Made by a program: the position numbers and the translations under genes. From Torymus aiolomorphi (Eukaryota; Arthropoda; Insecta; Hymenoptera; Torymidae): DNA of 64,000 bases. Location: contig CM070874.1 of assembly GCA_036365515.1 (NCBI GenBank), positions 175,334,297 through 175,398,296 on the forward strand. The letters are read 5' to 3'. The notes below the pieces were generated by a model. It worked only from the letters and a program-made list of their open reading frames with translations, was not told the DNA's origin and did not search any database. Shown in pieces: positions 25,246-37,000 of the stretch. Positions within the stretch are counted from its first letter, which is position 1; every line of letters begins with the position of its first letter.

Positions 25246-26539
25246 CGAGGGTCATTTGATAAGTACCTAGCCTACAAATGAAAACACCAAAATTTTACAA
25301 AAAATAAAATTCAGTTTTCAATGTAGTCTCCTTTTAGTTGAATACACTTGGTCCAGCGGTGTTCCAATTTTTTTAACCCCGTTGAAAAAAATGTTTTCTC
25401 TTGGTTTGCAAAATAGGCCTCCGTGGCGGCGATTATTTCGTTATTGGAGTGGAATCTCTTCCCGGCGAGCGAATTTTTTAGGTTCGGAAACAAAAAAAAG
25501 TCGCACGGAGCCAAATCTGGAGAATACGGTGGATGGGGCAGTAGTTCGTAGCGTAATTCGACCAATTTAGCCGTGGCGAGTGCAGAAGTGTGAGCCGGTG
25601 CATTATCGTGGTGGAAAAGCACTTTCTTTTTAGAAAAATGGGGCCGTTTTTCTTCTAACACGGCATCAAATCGGCTCAATAGTTCGGCGTAGTACTGTCC
25701 TGTGACCGTTTTGCTCTACTCCAGATAGTCAATAAAAATCACACCTTGAGAATCCCAGAAAACAGTGGCCATCACCTTTCCGGCGGACGGGACCGTCTTC
25801 GCCTTCTTCGGAGCAGGTTCACCGGGTAAGGTCCACTGTTTTGACTGCTCCTTGGTCTCTGGAGTGTAGTAGTGAATCCATGTTTCGTCGACAGTCACGT
25901 AACGACGTAAAAACTCTTTTGGATTGCGATTAAACAGCTCCAAACACTGCTCTGAACTGGTCACACGGATGCGCTTGTTGTCTGCAGTCAGCAAACGCGG
26001 CACCCACCTTGCTGACAGCTTCCTCATGCCTAAAATCTCATGTAGGATATGCCACACGCATTCTTCTGAGATGCCTACTATCGCAGCTATCTCGTGCACC
26101 TTTAATCGGCGGTCTGACAAAACGATATCGTGTATTTTTGTCACGTTCTCCTCCGTAGTGGCTATTTTCGGAGCACCTGGGCGTGGATAATCAAAAACCG
26201 ACGTACGACCACGTTGAAATTCGTTATACCAAAATTTAACGGTCGCCATCGAAGGAGAAGCATCCCCATTCACTGTATCCAAGCGTTCTTTAATTTCACT
26301 GGGCGATTTCCCTTCCAAAAACAAGAATCGAATCACCGACCGATATTGTTCTTTCTCCATTTTTTCAAAAATCAACGGACACATTTGCTTTCACACGCTC
26401 TCAAAAATAAACTACAACTCCGATCCGGCTGAAATTTCGTCTGTAACCGTTTACAGGAAGATACTGCACTGTAGTGTATTTCTGGTGCGATAGTGGCACC
26501 ATCTGGCGGTGAGGCTAGGTACTTGTCAAATGACCCTCG
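25246..26539 (-). mobile_element. mariner transposon 1, complete, 1294 bp
   Basis: Terminal inverted repeats start CGAGGGTCATTTGAT and CGAGGGTCATTTGAC and continue AAGTACCTAGCCT. TA flanks both ends. The other arm of the giant element keeps the empty site (TTTAATATATTTTTAAATC near 48385), so insertion occurred after the arms duplicated. It encodes one nearly intact transposase on the minus strand. Confidence 0.95.
25311..26360 (-). pseudogene. mariner transposase 1, single premature stop
   Basis: About 349 codons from MEKEQYRSVIRFLFLEGKSP. The N-terminal paired-like helix-turn-helix includes LKVHEIAAIVGISEECVW, followed by the linker WVPRLL. All three catalytic Asp of the DD34D triad are present in VTVDETWIHYY, LFHHDNAPAH and YSPDLAPCDFFLFP. 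One TAG at 25718-25716, after FIDYLE, interrupts the frame; the next codons (SKTVTGQYYAEL) continue it without a shift. An earlier in-frame ATG at 26384 exists, but MEKEQ fits the family start better. Cut-and-paste transposition into TA is known for the family. This copy looks young and recently inactivated. Confidence 0.92.
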
Positions 26540-26541
26540 TA

Positions 26542-27062
26542 TTTTTAAATCATAATTTTTTATTATCCATTGTTGGGCTTTCGTTTACCAAATAATGCTG
26601 CCCGTCAGGCTAGGTGCGGTTATGATTCTATATGACTATTGTTACTCGGGAAAAATGTATGAGGAAGTATCGCGGTTGATCGATGATAGAAAATGGAAAT
26701 TTTTACCCCCGCAAATATTTAAATGACTAGTAGCGGCTTAGGGTTACAGATGACAAATTTAGATGTATCGGAACTTGGAGCGAGTACTCTATATAGTATA
26801 ACTGTTATTATAACTTTTAGAGGCCTGCGTTTATTACAGGGATGTAACTGTCTCCTCTATTTCCTCTTTTTTTCAATCCTCTATTTTACCCTTTTTCCAA
26901 GTTACTCCTCTATTTGCTCTATAATCAGCGATCTCTCCAATTTACCGATGAATTGCAATGAAAAAGACGCGCGGACTACAATTTGAAAAGACTTGGTTGT
27001 CTCCTGTAGGTAGGGTTGCCACCTTTTACATTTGAAGTTGCTGGCCGACTGATGACTGGCGG
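26542..27062 (+). repeat. B segment, left copy
   Basis: Non-tandem sequence of about 520 bp, present inverted at 47850-48390 with roughly 96 percent identity by eye (CATTGTTGGGCTTTCGTTTA, GACTAGTAGCGGCTTAGGGT). A short frame (26723-26986) recurs in the other copy with an in-frame 21-bp difference, but nothing else supports coding. Confidence 0.85.
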
Positions 27063-27375
27063 TGGGGGGGAGGCAAGTAGGCGGGGGATGTGGGGTCCAT
27101 GCATATTCGGGAACTACGTAGCCCTGCAACAATAAGCAAGACAATTATTTAAACAATATTTAAACCAAAGTAGGGTGGGGATATGTGGCCCACGTATATT
27201 AAGGAATTACGTAGATATGCAACAATAAGCAAGAGAATTATTTAAACCACTTTTATACCCAAGTAGGCGGGGGATATGAGATTCACGCATATAAGGAAGT
27301 CATGTAGACATGAAAAAAATAAGCAAAACGTTTATTTAAATAATTTTTAAACCCAAGTAGGATGTGGGAAAACGT
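27063..27375 (-). repeat. 93-bp-type satellite, left arm, about 3 units
   Basis: Units run AAGTAGGCGGGGGATATGAG, TTCACGCATATAAGGAAGTC, ATGAAAAAAATAAGCAAAAC: the reverse complement of the 1-1680 family, in a distinct subfamily also present at 43.5-47.8 kb. Confidence 0.9.
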
Positions 27376-28800
27376 CTATTAAACTAGCAGATCACTTTTA
27401 TGATCCGGGCTTATAAACAATGCCATAATTTTCTGCTAATTTTCTGCTAATTTTCTACGCCCACCCGGATTTTTCTGCTCCAGCCGTTTCCGAGAAATAT
27501 GCGATCTGCTAGCTTAATATTAAGCTAGCAAGCCATTTTCTGGTATCTTGGCGCGTTTTTGCCTTAGCCAATTTGGGGAGGGTGCATATTTTGATGCTAA
27601 TTTTCTGCTGCAAGATGCTCGGAGCCAAAAGTCCCAAAATCCTTCGTAGGTCCCAGAACTGGACATAGACCCAGATTGATATTAAGCTAGCAGACCATTT
27701 TCGGGTATCTTAGCGAGTTTTTGCCTTAGCCAATTCGGAGAGGAAGTATGTTTTGGTGCTAATTTTCTGCTGCAAGATGCTCAGAGCCAAAAGTCCCAAA
27801 ATCGTTCATAGGTCCCAGAACTGGACATAGACCCTGATTGATATTAAGCTAGCAGACCATTTTTGGGTATCTTGGCGAGATTTTGCCTTAGCCAATTTGG
27901 AGAGGAGGCATGTTTTGGTGCTAATTTTCTGCTGCAAGATGCTCGGAGCCAAAAGTCCCAAAATCCTTCATAGGTCCTAGAACTGGACATAGACCCGGTT
28001 TGATATTAAGCTAGCAGACCATTTTCAGGTATCTTGGCGCGTTTTTGCCTTAGCCAATTTGGAGTGGGGGCATATTTTGGTGCTAATTTTCTGCTGCAAG
28101 ATGCTCGGAGCCAAAAGTCTCAAAATCCTCCGTAGGTCCCAGAACTGGACATAGACCCAGATTGATATTAGGCTAGCAGACCATTTTCGGGTATCTTGGC
28201 GAGTTTTTCCCTTAGCCAATTCGGGGAAGAAGCATGTTTTGGTGCTAATTTTCTGCTGCAAGATACTAGGAGCCAAAAGTCCCAAAATCCTTCATTGGTC
28301 CCAGAACTGAACATAGACCCTGATTGATATTAAGCTAGTAGACCATTTTTGGGTATCTTGGCGAGTTTTTGCCTTAGCCAATTTGAAGAGGAGGCATGCT
28401 TTGGTGCTAATTTTCTGCTGCAAGATGCTCGGAGCCAAAAGTCCCAAAATCCTTCATAGGTCCCAGAACTGGACATAGTCCCGGATTGATATTAAGCTAT
28501 CAGACCATTTTCGGGTATCTTGGCGAGTTTTTGTCTTAGCCAATTCGGAGAGGGCGCATATTTTGGTACTAATTTTCTGCTGCAAGATACTAGGAGCTAA
28601 AAGTCCCAAAATCCTTCGTAGGTTCCAGAACTGGACATAGACCCAGATTCTTATGAAGCTAGCAGACCATTTTCGGGTACCTTGCAATAGCGAATTCGGA
28701 GAGGCGGCATATTTTGATGCTAATTTTCTGCTGTAAGATGGTCGGAGCCAAAAATCCCAAAATCCTTCGGAGGCCCAGAATTGGTCATAGGCATGAAGCT
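27376..28800 (+). repeat. 162-bp array, about 8 units, left arm
   Basis: Each unit has TTAAGCTAGCAGACCATTTT, GCCTTAGCCAATTTGGAG, GCTAATTTTCTGCTGCAAGA and GGTCCCAGAACTGGACATAG, spaced about 162 bp. The first part (27376-27540) is a distinct segment with TTTTCTACGCCCACCCGG that also occurs inverted near 42830-42900 and 43290-43340. Confidence 0.93.
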
Positions 28801-28982
28801 GAAGCTATTCGCTACACATTCTATACGCCCCAAGACCCGCACTGAAATAGTGGGGCAAAATGAGGCATGTAAAAATTTCGCATTAAATATTGTTTAGAAG
28901 CACGCGAGTCACAAATAAGTGATGACAACCCATAGTAGCAATGATAAAATATATAAATCAGTGTCAAAAAATTTTTGGTGCT
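28801..28982 (+). repeat. Junction spacer, left copy
   Basis: Non-tandem 180 bp with AATGATAAAATATATAAATC and TTTCGCATTAAATATTGTTT, present inverted at 42385-42510. It links the 162-bp array to the core array on both sides and so fixes the mirror symmetry. Confidence 0.8.
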
Positions 28983-29178
28983 AATTATTTAAATAAACAA
29001 TTAAGCAGCTTACTTGCATAAAAAGCAAGGATATCCGCAGCTTTGCGAATTTTGGAGCTGTAACTCAGGTTCAAATTATGACAGGACAACGAAACTGCGG
29101 GAAAACGATCTTCTGATCTAGGCAAACACCTCCATGTAGGAGAATTTGCGGCACCAAATATTTAAATAAACAATAAAG
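28983..29178 (-). repeat. 173-bp satellite unit, reversed orientation
   Basis: One full unit opposite to the main array: AACAATTAAGCAGCTTACTT, GCATAAAAAGCAAGGATATC, CTTCTGATCTAGGCAAACAC. It is interrupted by 1.6 kb of other sequence before the next reversed unit. Confidence 0.9.
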
Positions 29179-30784
29179 GGGATCAGACACATTTACAATT
29201 TTCTTCATAAAATGACCTGAAAAAAATTAATTTTCATAATTAGAAATATTTAGAAGTAATATTGTAAAAATATATTCAATTTATGATAAAATGAGACACA
29301 AAAAAAATATTTTGATCGATTTTAACCAAAAATGTGGCGATTTCAAAATTTTTGCTCTGCCGTCGACTCCAGATTCAGGAACTGCATATATTTTAATGGG
29401 AGAGGTCCTACAATTTTGGTATTTTATATGACTATTGACTGAAGAGTTGTATGTATCCAATTTATTTGATTAAATAATTTTTTACGGTCAAAAATTGCTA
29501 AAAAATCTTAAATTTAAGTGAAATTAAGATTTTTTAGCAACCATTGATCGTAAAAACTTATTTAATCAAATAGAGATATATGCAGTTCCTGAATCTAGAG
29601 TCGACGGCAGAACTCAAAATTATACATTATGTAGAAAACAGCTTTAAAGATAAAATTACTACAATACTTCTTTATTTCTTCTTCTTTATTTCTTAACTCC
29701 ATCTCTACCCTGAAATACAAAAAAATATTGTTTTTCGCTAAAATATTTTACATTTAGAACAAATATTCTGGTACCTCAGTATACGATCTATCAGACTTGT
29801 AAGCTATGAGCACGCGTAACAGTCATATCCACATCAGTCAGTCAAGTTTGTTAAGTGGTTTAATATGTAGATCCTTTGGTGCTTTCAAATCCATATGTTT
29901 TTAATAATCTTTATCACGTATATTAGATTCTTATTCATATACTGAGGTAAATAAAGAATGTATTGAGAAATCCAAAATCCTTCATGCATGTTATGAAGCC
30001 AGTATCGCCATAGCCAAATGCTTGAAAAAAATGTTTATAGCAGCAACATTCCTATATTGATCTTTTTTTAATGTCTGATAAGGTGAACTTCTTTACTTGT
30101 CCTTTATTTTTCTTTTTCACATATAATATTATTACTTAGTAAAGAGAATACGACTGATACATATTTATTGCAGTGCATAACTGTTTATACTTCAGAAAAT
30201 AAAATGACAAATATATCATAGTGAGATTCAGGCAATGGTTGATAATGGTAGCTTTCTGGCAGAGGCGAAGGTTCCGTAAAATTTTTCTGCACAATAGCAT
30301 ATCTTTCCTTCCTTTAAAAGTTGATTTAAATCTGTACACTAAATGTTTTTTGTAATAGTCAATATAGACTTAATTTTTCTTTAGTATCAATCCCTGTTAT
30401 TTTAAGTATAAAGTTTCCAATAAAAGTTCAAGTACTAAAAGCTATTTCTAAAACATTAATTCAACTGTCACACGTATTACTCAAACACTTTTAAAAACTG
30501 ATTTAAAATACATTTACGTATTATAATACACCAAATGTGTACTCCAAAATTAGTTGGTAACAATGAAAATTAATAACAACACTTTGTATAGAAAAGGTGC
30601 TGATGCTGATATCACAGTGTTTATATGAAATGACTGCTGTGTATGTTTACATTGCTTGCGGACTTTTACATTGGTTAAAATAAGCTCTGTTAGAGTGAAT
30701 CCACATTGCATGCCGTATGCGGTTTGCCGTCAGCAAAAAAGTTGTTGTCTGAAATCTATAGGATTTATAACTCTATGATTATAA
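29179..30784. other. 1.6-kb insertion in the core, no gene recognised
   Basis: AT-rich sequence splitting the reversed satellite units. Nested inverted repeats (29347-29394 with 29574-29624, CTGCCGTCGACTCCAG; 29462-29509 with 29525-29571, GCTAAAAAATCTTA) form a hairpin of almost 280 bp. The right end has a small hairpin (CTATAGGATTTATAA). A 67-codon frame at 30136-30339 has no supporting features. Probably a decayed mobile element. Confidence 0.6.
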
Positions 30785-31020
30785 ATTCTATAGGAATTGT
30801 TTAAATGAACAATTAAGCAGCTTACTTGCATAAAAAGCAGGGATATCAGCGGCTTCTCGAATTTGGGAGCTGTACCTCCGTTTCAAATTATGACCGGCTA
30901 ACGAAACTGCGGGAGAATGTTCTTCTGATGTAGACGGACGCATCCGCGTACAACAATTTGCGGCACCAATTATTCAAATAAACAATTAAGCAGCTTACTT
31001 GCATAAAATTTCCAATAACT
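30785..31020 (-). repeat. 173-bp satellite units, reversed orientation
   Basis: About 1.3 units oriented as at 28983 (AACAATTAAGCAGCTTACTT at about 30810 and 30984). At 31010-31045 the sequence turns over into the opposite orientation, the symmetry point of the giant structure. Confidence 0.9.
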
Positions 31021-34000
31021 GCGAATATCTTTAATTTTTGTGCAAACTGATTAATTGTTTATTTAAATAATTGGTGCCGCAAATTCTCCTACGTGGATGT
31101 GTTCGTCTACATCAGAAGAACATTTTCCTGCAGTTTTGTTATCCTGTTATAATTTGAAACGAAGGTACAGCCACCAAAATTCGAAAAACTGCGAATATCC
31201 TTGCTTTTTATGCAGGTAAGCTGCTTAAATGTTTATTTAAAAAATTGGTGCAGCAAATTCTTCAACATGGGGTGTTCGTCTAGATCAGAAGAACGTTTTT
31301 CCGCAGTTTCGTTATCCTGTCATAATTTGAAACGGAGATTCAGCCCCAAAATTCACAATGCTACGGATATCTTTGCTTTTTATGCAAGTACGATGCTTAA
31401 TAATTGTTTATTTAAATAATTGGTGACTCAAATTTTGCTACGCGGATGTGTTCACCCACATTACAAGAACAATCTTCTGAAGTTTTATTAGCCGGTCATA
31501 ATTTGAAACGGAAATACAGCTCCAAAAATTCGAAAAACCGCGGATATCCCTGCTTTTTATGCAAGATAGTTGTTTAATTGTTTATTTCAATAATCGGTGC
31601 CGCTAATTCCCCTACGCGGATATGTTCGTCTACATCAGAAGAACATTTTCCCGCAGTTTTGTATCCTGTCATAATTTCAAATGGAGTTCAGCGACCAATA
31701 CTCGAAAAACCACGAAAATCCTTGCTTTTTATGCAAGTAAGCTGCTTAGTTGTTTATTTGAATAATTGGTGCCGCAAATTCTTGTACGCGGATGAGTTCG
31801 TCTAAATCAGAAGAACATTCTCCAGCAGTTTCGTTAGCGGGTCATAATTTGAAACGGAGTAACAGTTCCAAAATTCGCAAAACCACGGATATCCTTCCCT
31901 TGTATGCAAGTAAGATGCATAATTGTTTATTTAAATAATTGGTGCAGCCAATTTTGCTACGCCGATGTGTTCGTCTACATCAGAAGAACATTCTCCCTCA
32001 GTTTCGTAAGCTCGACATAATTTGAAACGGAGTTACAGTTCCAAAATTCGCAAAGCCACAGATATCCTTGCCTTTTATGCAAGTAAGATGCTTAATTGTT
32101 AATTTAAATAATTGGTGCAGCCAACTTTGCTACGCCGATGTGTTCGTCTACATCAGAAGAACATTCTCCCTCAGTTTTGTAAGCTGGTCATAATTTGAAA
32201 CGGAGTTACAGCTCCAAAATTCGAAATGCCGCGGATATCCATGCTTTTTAAGCAAGTAAGCTTCTTAATTGTTTATTTAAATAATTGGTGCCGCTAATTC
32301 TTCTACGCGCAGGCGTTTGCTATATCAGAAGAAAATTTTCACGCTGTTTGGTTATCCTGTCATAATTTCAAATGGAGTTCAGCTACGACAACTCGAGAAA
32401 CCACGAATATCCTTTCTTTTTATGCAGTAAGCTGCTTAATTGTTTATTTAAATAATTGATGCCGCAAATTCTCCTACGCGGATGTGTTCGTCTACATTAG
32501 AAGAACATTCTGCCGCAGTTTAGTTAGCCGGTCATAATTTCAAATGGAGTTCAGCCACCAAAACTCGAAAAACCACGAATATACTTTTTATGCAAGACTC
32601 ATAATTGTTTATTTGAATAATTGGTACCGCAAAATTCTTCTACGCGGATGCGTTCGTCTACATCAGAAGAACATTCTCCCGCAGTTTCATTAGCCGGTCA
32701 TAATTTGAAAGGAGTTACAGCTCCAAAATTCGAAAAACCGCGGATATCCTTGCTTTTTATGCAAGTCAGATGCTTAATTGTTTATTTAAATAATTGATGC
32801 CGGAAATTTTCGTACGCGGATGTGTTCTTCTACATCAGAAGAATATTTTTTAGCAGTTTCGTTAGCCGGTTATAATTTGAAACGGAGTTACAGCTCCAAA
32901 ATACGCAAAGTCGCCAACATCCTTGTTTTTTATGCAAGTATGCTGATTAATTGTTTATTTAAATAATTGGTGCCGCAAATTCTCCTACGCGGATGTGTTT
33001 CTCTACATCAGAAGAACGTTCTGCCGCTGTTTAGTTAGCCGGTCATAATTTGAAATGGAGTTCAGGCACCAAAACTCGAAAACCACGAATATCCTTTTTA
33101 TGCAAGACTCATAATTGTTTATTTGAATAATTGGTACCGCAAAATTCTTCTACGCGGATGCGTTCGTCTACATCAGAAGAACATTCTCCCGCAGTTTCAT
33201 TAGCCGGTCATAATTTGAAAGGAGTTACAGCTCCAAAATTCGAAAAACCGCGGATATCCTTGCTTTTTATGCAAGTCAGATGCTTAATTGTTTATTTAAA
33301 TAATTGGTGCCGGAAATTTTCGTACGCGGATGTGTTCTTCTACATCAGAAGAATATTTTTTAGCAGTTTCGTTAGCCGGTCATAATTTGAAACGGAGTTA
33401 CAGCTCCAAAATTCGCAAAGTCGCCAACATCCTTGTTTTTTATGCAAGTATGCTGATTAATTGTTTATTTAAATAATTGGTGCCGCTAATTCTCCAACGC
33501 GAATGTGGTCTTCTACATCAGAAGAATATTCTCCAGCAGTTTGGTTAGCAGGTCATAATTTCAAACGGAGTTACAGCTCCAAAATTCGGAAAACTGCGGA
33601 TATCCTTGCTTTTTATCCAAGTAAGATGCATAATGGTTTATTTATATAATTGGTGGCTGAAATTTTGCTACGCCGATGTGTTCTTCTGCATCAGAAGAAC
33701 ATTCTCTAGCAGTTTCGTTAGCTGGTCATAATTTGAAACGGAGTTACAGTTCCAAAATTCGCAAAGCCACGGATATCCTTGCTTTTCATGCAAGTAAGAT
33801 GTTTAATTGTTTATTTAAATAATTGGTGTAGCCAATTATGCTACGCGGATGTATTTGTCTACATCAGAAGAACATTCTCCCGCAGTTTTGTTAGCCGATC
33901 ATAATCTTAAACGGAGTTACAGCTCCAAAACTCGATAAACAGCGGAAATCCTTGCTTTTTATGCAAGTAAAATGCTTAATTGTTTATTTAAATAATTGCT

Positions 34001-37000
34001 GCCGCAAATTTTGCTATTTTGTTCTCCATGGGAAGAACATTCTCCCGCAGTTTCGTTAGCCGGTCATAATTTCAAATGGAGTACAGCCACCAAAACTCGA
34101 AAAACCGTGAATTTCCTTGCTTTTTATGCAAGAAGAAGCTTCATTGTTTATTTAAATAATTCGTGCGGCAAATTTTGCTACGCAGAGGCGTTTGCCTACA
34201 TCAAAAGAACATTTTCCCGCAGTCTGGTTATCCTGTAATAATTTGAAACAGAATTACAGCTCCAAAACTCGGAAAACCGCTGATCTCCCTGCTTTTTATG
34301 CAAGTAAGCTGCTTAATTGTTTATTGAAATAATTGGTGCCGCAAATTCTCCTACGCGTATGTGTTCGTATACATCAGAAGAACATTCTGCCGTAGTTTAG
34401 TTAGCCGGTAAGAATTTCAAACGGAGTTCAGCCACCAAAACTCGAAAGACCAGGAATATCCTTTTTATGCAAGCCTCATAATTGTTTATTTGAATAATTG
34501 GTGCCGCAAAGTCATCAACGCGACTGCGTTCGTCTACATCAGAAGAATATTTTCCCGCAGTCTCGTTAGCGAGTCATAATTTGAAACGGAGTTACAGCTC
34601 CAAAACCCGTAAAACCGTGGATGCCCTTTATTTTTATGCAAGTAAAAAGCTTAATTGTTTATTTAAATAATTGATGCCGCTAATTCTCCAACGGGGATGT
34701 AGTCTTCTATATCAGAAGAATATCCTCCAGCAGTTGCGTTAGGCGGTCATAATTTGAAACCGAGTTACAGCTCCAAAATTTGAAAAACCGCAGATATCCT
34801 TGCTTTTTATGCAAGTAAGATGCTTAATTGTTTATTTAAATAATTGGTGTAGCCAATTCTGCTACGCGGATGTGTTTGTCTACATCAGAAGACCATTCTC
34901 CCGCAGTGTCGTTAGCCGATCATAATCTTAAACGGAGTTACAGCTCCAAAATTCGAAAAACAGCGGATATCCTTGCTTTTTATGCAAGTAAGCTGCTTAA
35001 TTGTTTATTTAAATAATTGGTGCCGCAAATTCTTCTACGCAGATGTGTTCGTCTGCATCAGAAGAACATTCTGCCGCAGTTTATTAGCCCGTGATAATTT
35101 CAAATGGAGTTCAGGCACCAAAACTCGAAAAACCACGAATATCCTTTTTATGCAAGCCTCTTAATTGTTTAGCCAATTCTGCTACGCGGAAGTGTTTTTC
35201 TACATCAGAAGACCATTCTCCCGCAGTGTCGTTAGCCGATCATAATCTTAAACGGAGTTACAGCTCCAAAATTCGAAAAACAGCGGATATCCTTGCTTTT
35301 TATGCAAGTAAGCTGCTTAATTGTTTATTTAAATAATTGGTGCCGCAAATTCATCCACGCGGATGTGTTTGTCTACATCAGAAGACCATTCTCCCGCAGT
35401 GTCGTTAGCCGATCATAATCTTAAACGGAGTTACAGCTCCAAAATTCGAAAAACAGCGGAAATCCTTGCTTTTTATGCAAGTAAAATGCTTAATTCTTTA
35501 TTTAAATAATTGCTGCCGCAAATTTTGCTAGGTTGTTCTGCATCAGAAGAACATTCTGCCGCAGTTTAGTTAGCCGGTCATAATTTCTAATGGAGTTCAG
35601 CGACCAAAACTCGAAAAACCACGAATATCCTTTTTATGCAGGCCTCTTAATTGTTTAGTTGAATAATTGGTGCCGCAAATTCTTCTACGCGGATGCGTTC
35701 GTCTGCATAAGAAGAAAATTATCCCGCAGTTTCGTTAGCAGGTCATAATTTGTAACGGAGTCGGAACTCCGTTTTGGAGCTGGGGCTCCAAAACTCGAAA
35801 AACCGTGGATATTCTTGCTTTTTATGCAAGTAAGAAGCTTAATTGTTTATTTAAATAATTGGTGCCGCTAATTCTCTAACGCCGATGTGTTCTTCTACGT
35901 CAGAAGAATATTCTCCAGCAGTTTCGTTAGCCGGTCATAATTTGAAAAAGAGTTGCAGCTCCAAAATTCGAAATACCGCGGATACCCTTGCTTTTTATGC
36001 AAGGAAGATGCTTAATTGTTTATTTAGATAATTGGTGCCGGAAATTTTGGTACGCCGTTGTGTTCTTCTATATCAGAAGAACATTCTCCAGCACTTTCGT
36101 TAGCTGATCATAATTTGAAACGGTGTTACAGTTCCATAATTCGCAAAGCCACGGATATCCTTGCCTTTTATGCAAGTAAGATGCTTAAATGTTTATTTAA
36201 ATAATTGGTGCAACCAATTTTGCTACGCGGATATGTTCGTCTACATCAGAAGAGCTTTCTCCCGCAGTTTCGTTAGCCGGTCATAATTTTAATCGGGGTT
36301 ACAGCTCCAAAATTCGTAAAGCCGCGCATATCCATGCTTTTTTGCAAGTAAGCTTCTTCATTGTTTATTTAAATAATTGGTGCCGCTAATTCTTCTACGC
36401 GGAGGCCTTTGCCTACATCAGAAGGATATTTTCCCGCTGTTTGGTTATCCTGTCATAATTTCAAATGGAGTTCAGCTACCAAAACTCGAAAAAACACGAA
36501 TATCCTTGCTTTTTATGCAAGTAACCTGCTTAATTGTTTATTTAAATAATTGGTGCAGCAAATTCTCCTACGCGGATATGTTCGTCTACATCTGAAGATC
36601 ATTCTGCCGTTGTTTAGTTAGCCGGTCATAATTTCAAATGGAGTTCAGCCACCAAAGCTCGAAAAATCACCAATATCCTTTTTATGCAAGACTCCAAATT
36701 GTTTATTTGAATAATTGGTGCCACAAATTCTTCTACGCGGATGCGTTCCCCGACATCAGAAGAACATTCTCCCGCAGCTTCGTTAGCCGGTCATAATTTG
36801 AATCGGAGTTCCAGCTCCAAAACTCGAAAAGCCGAGGATATCCTTGCCTTTTATGCAGTAAGATGCTTAATTGTTTATTTAAATAATTGGTGCCGCAAAT
36901 TTTGCTGCGCCGATGTGTTCGTCTACATCAGAAGAACATTGTCCCTCCGTTTCGTAAGCTGGTCATAATTTCAAACGGAGTTACAGCTCCAAAATTCGAA

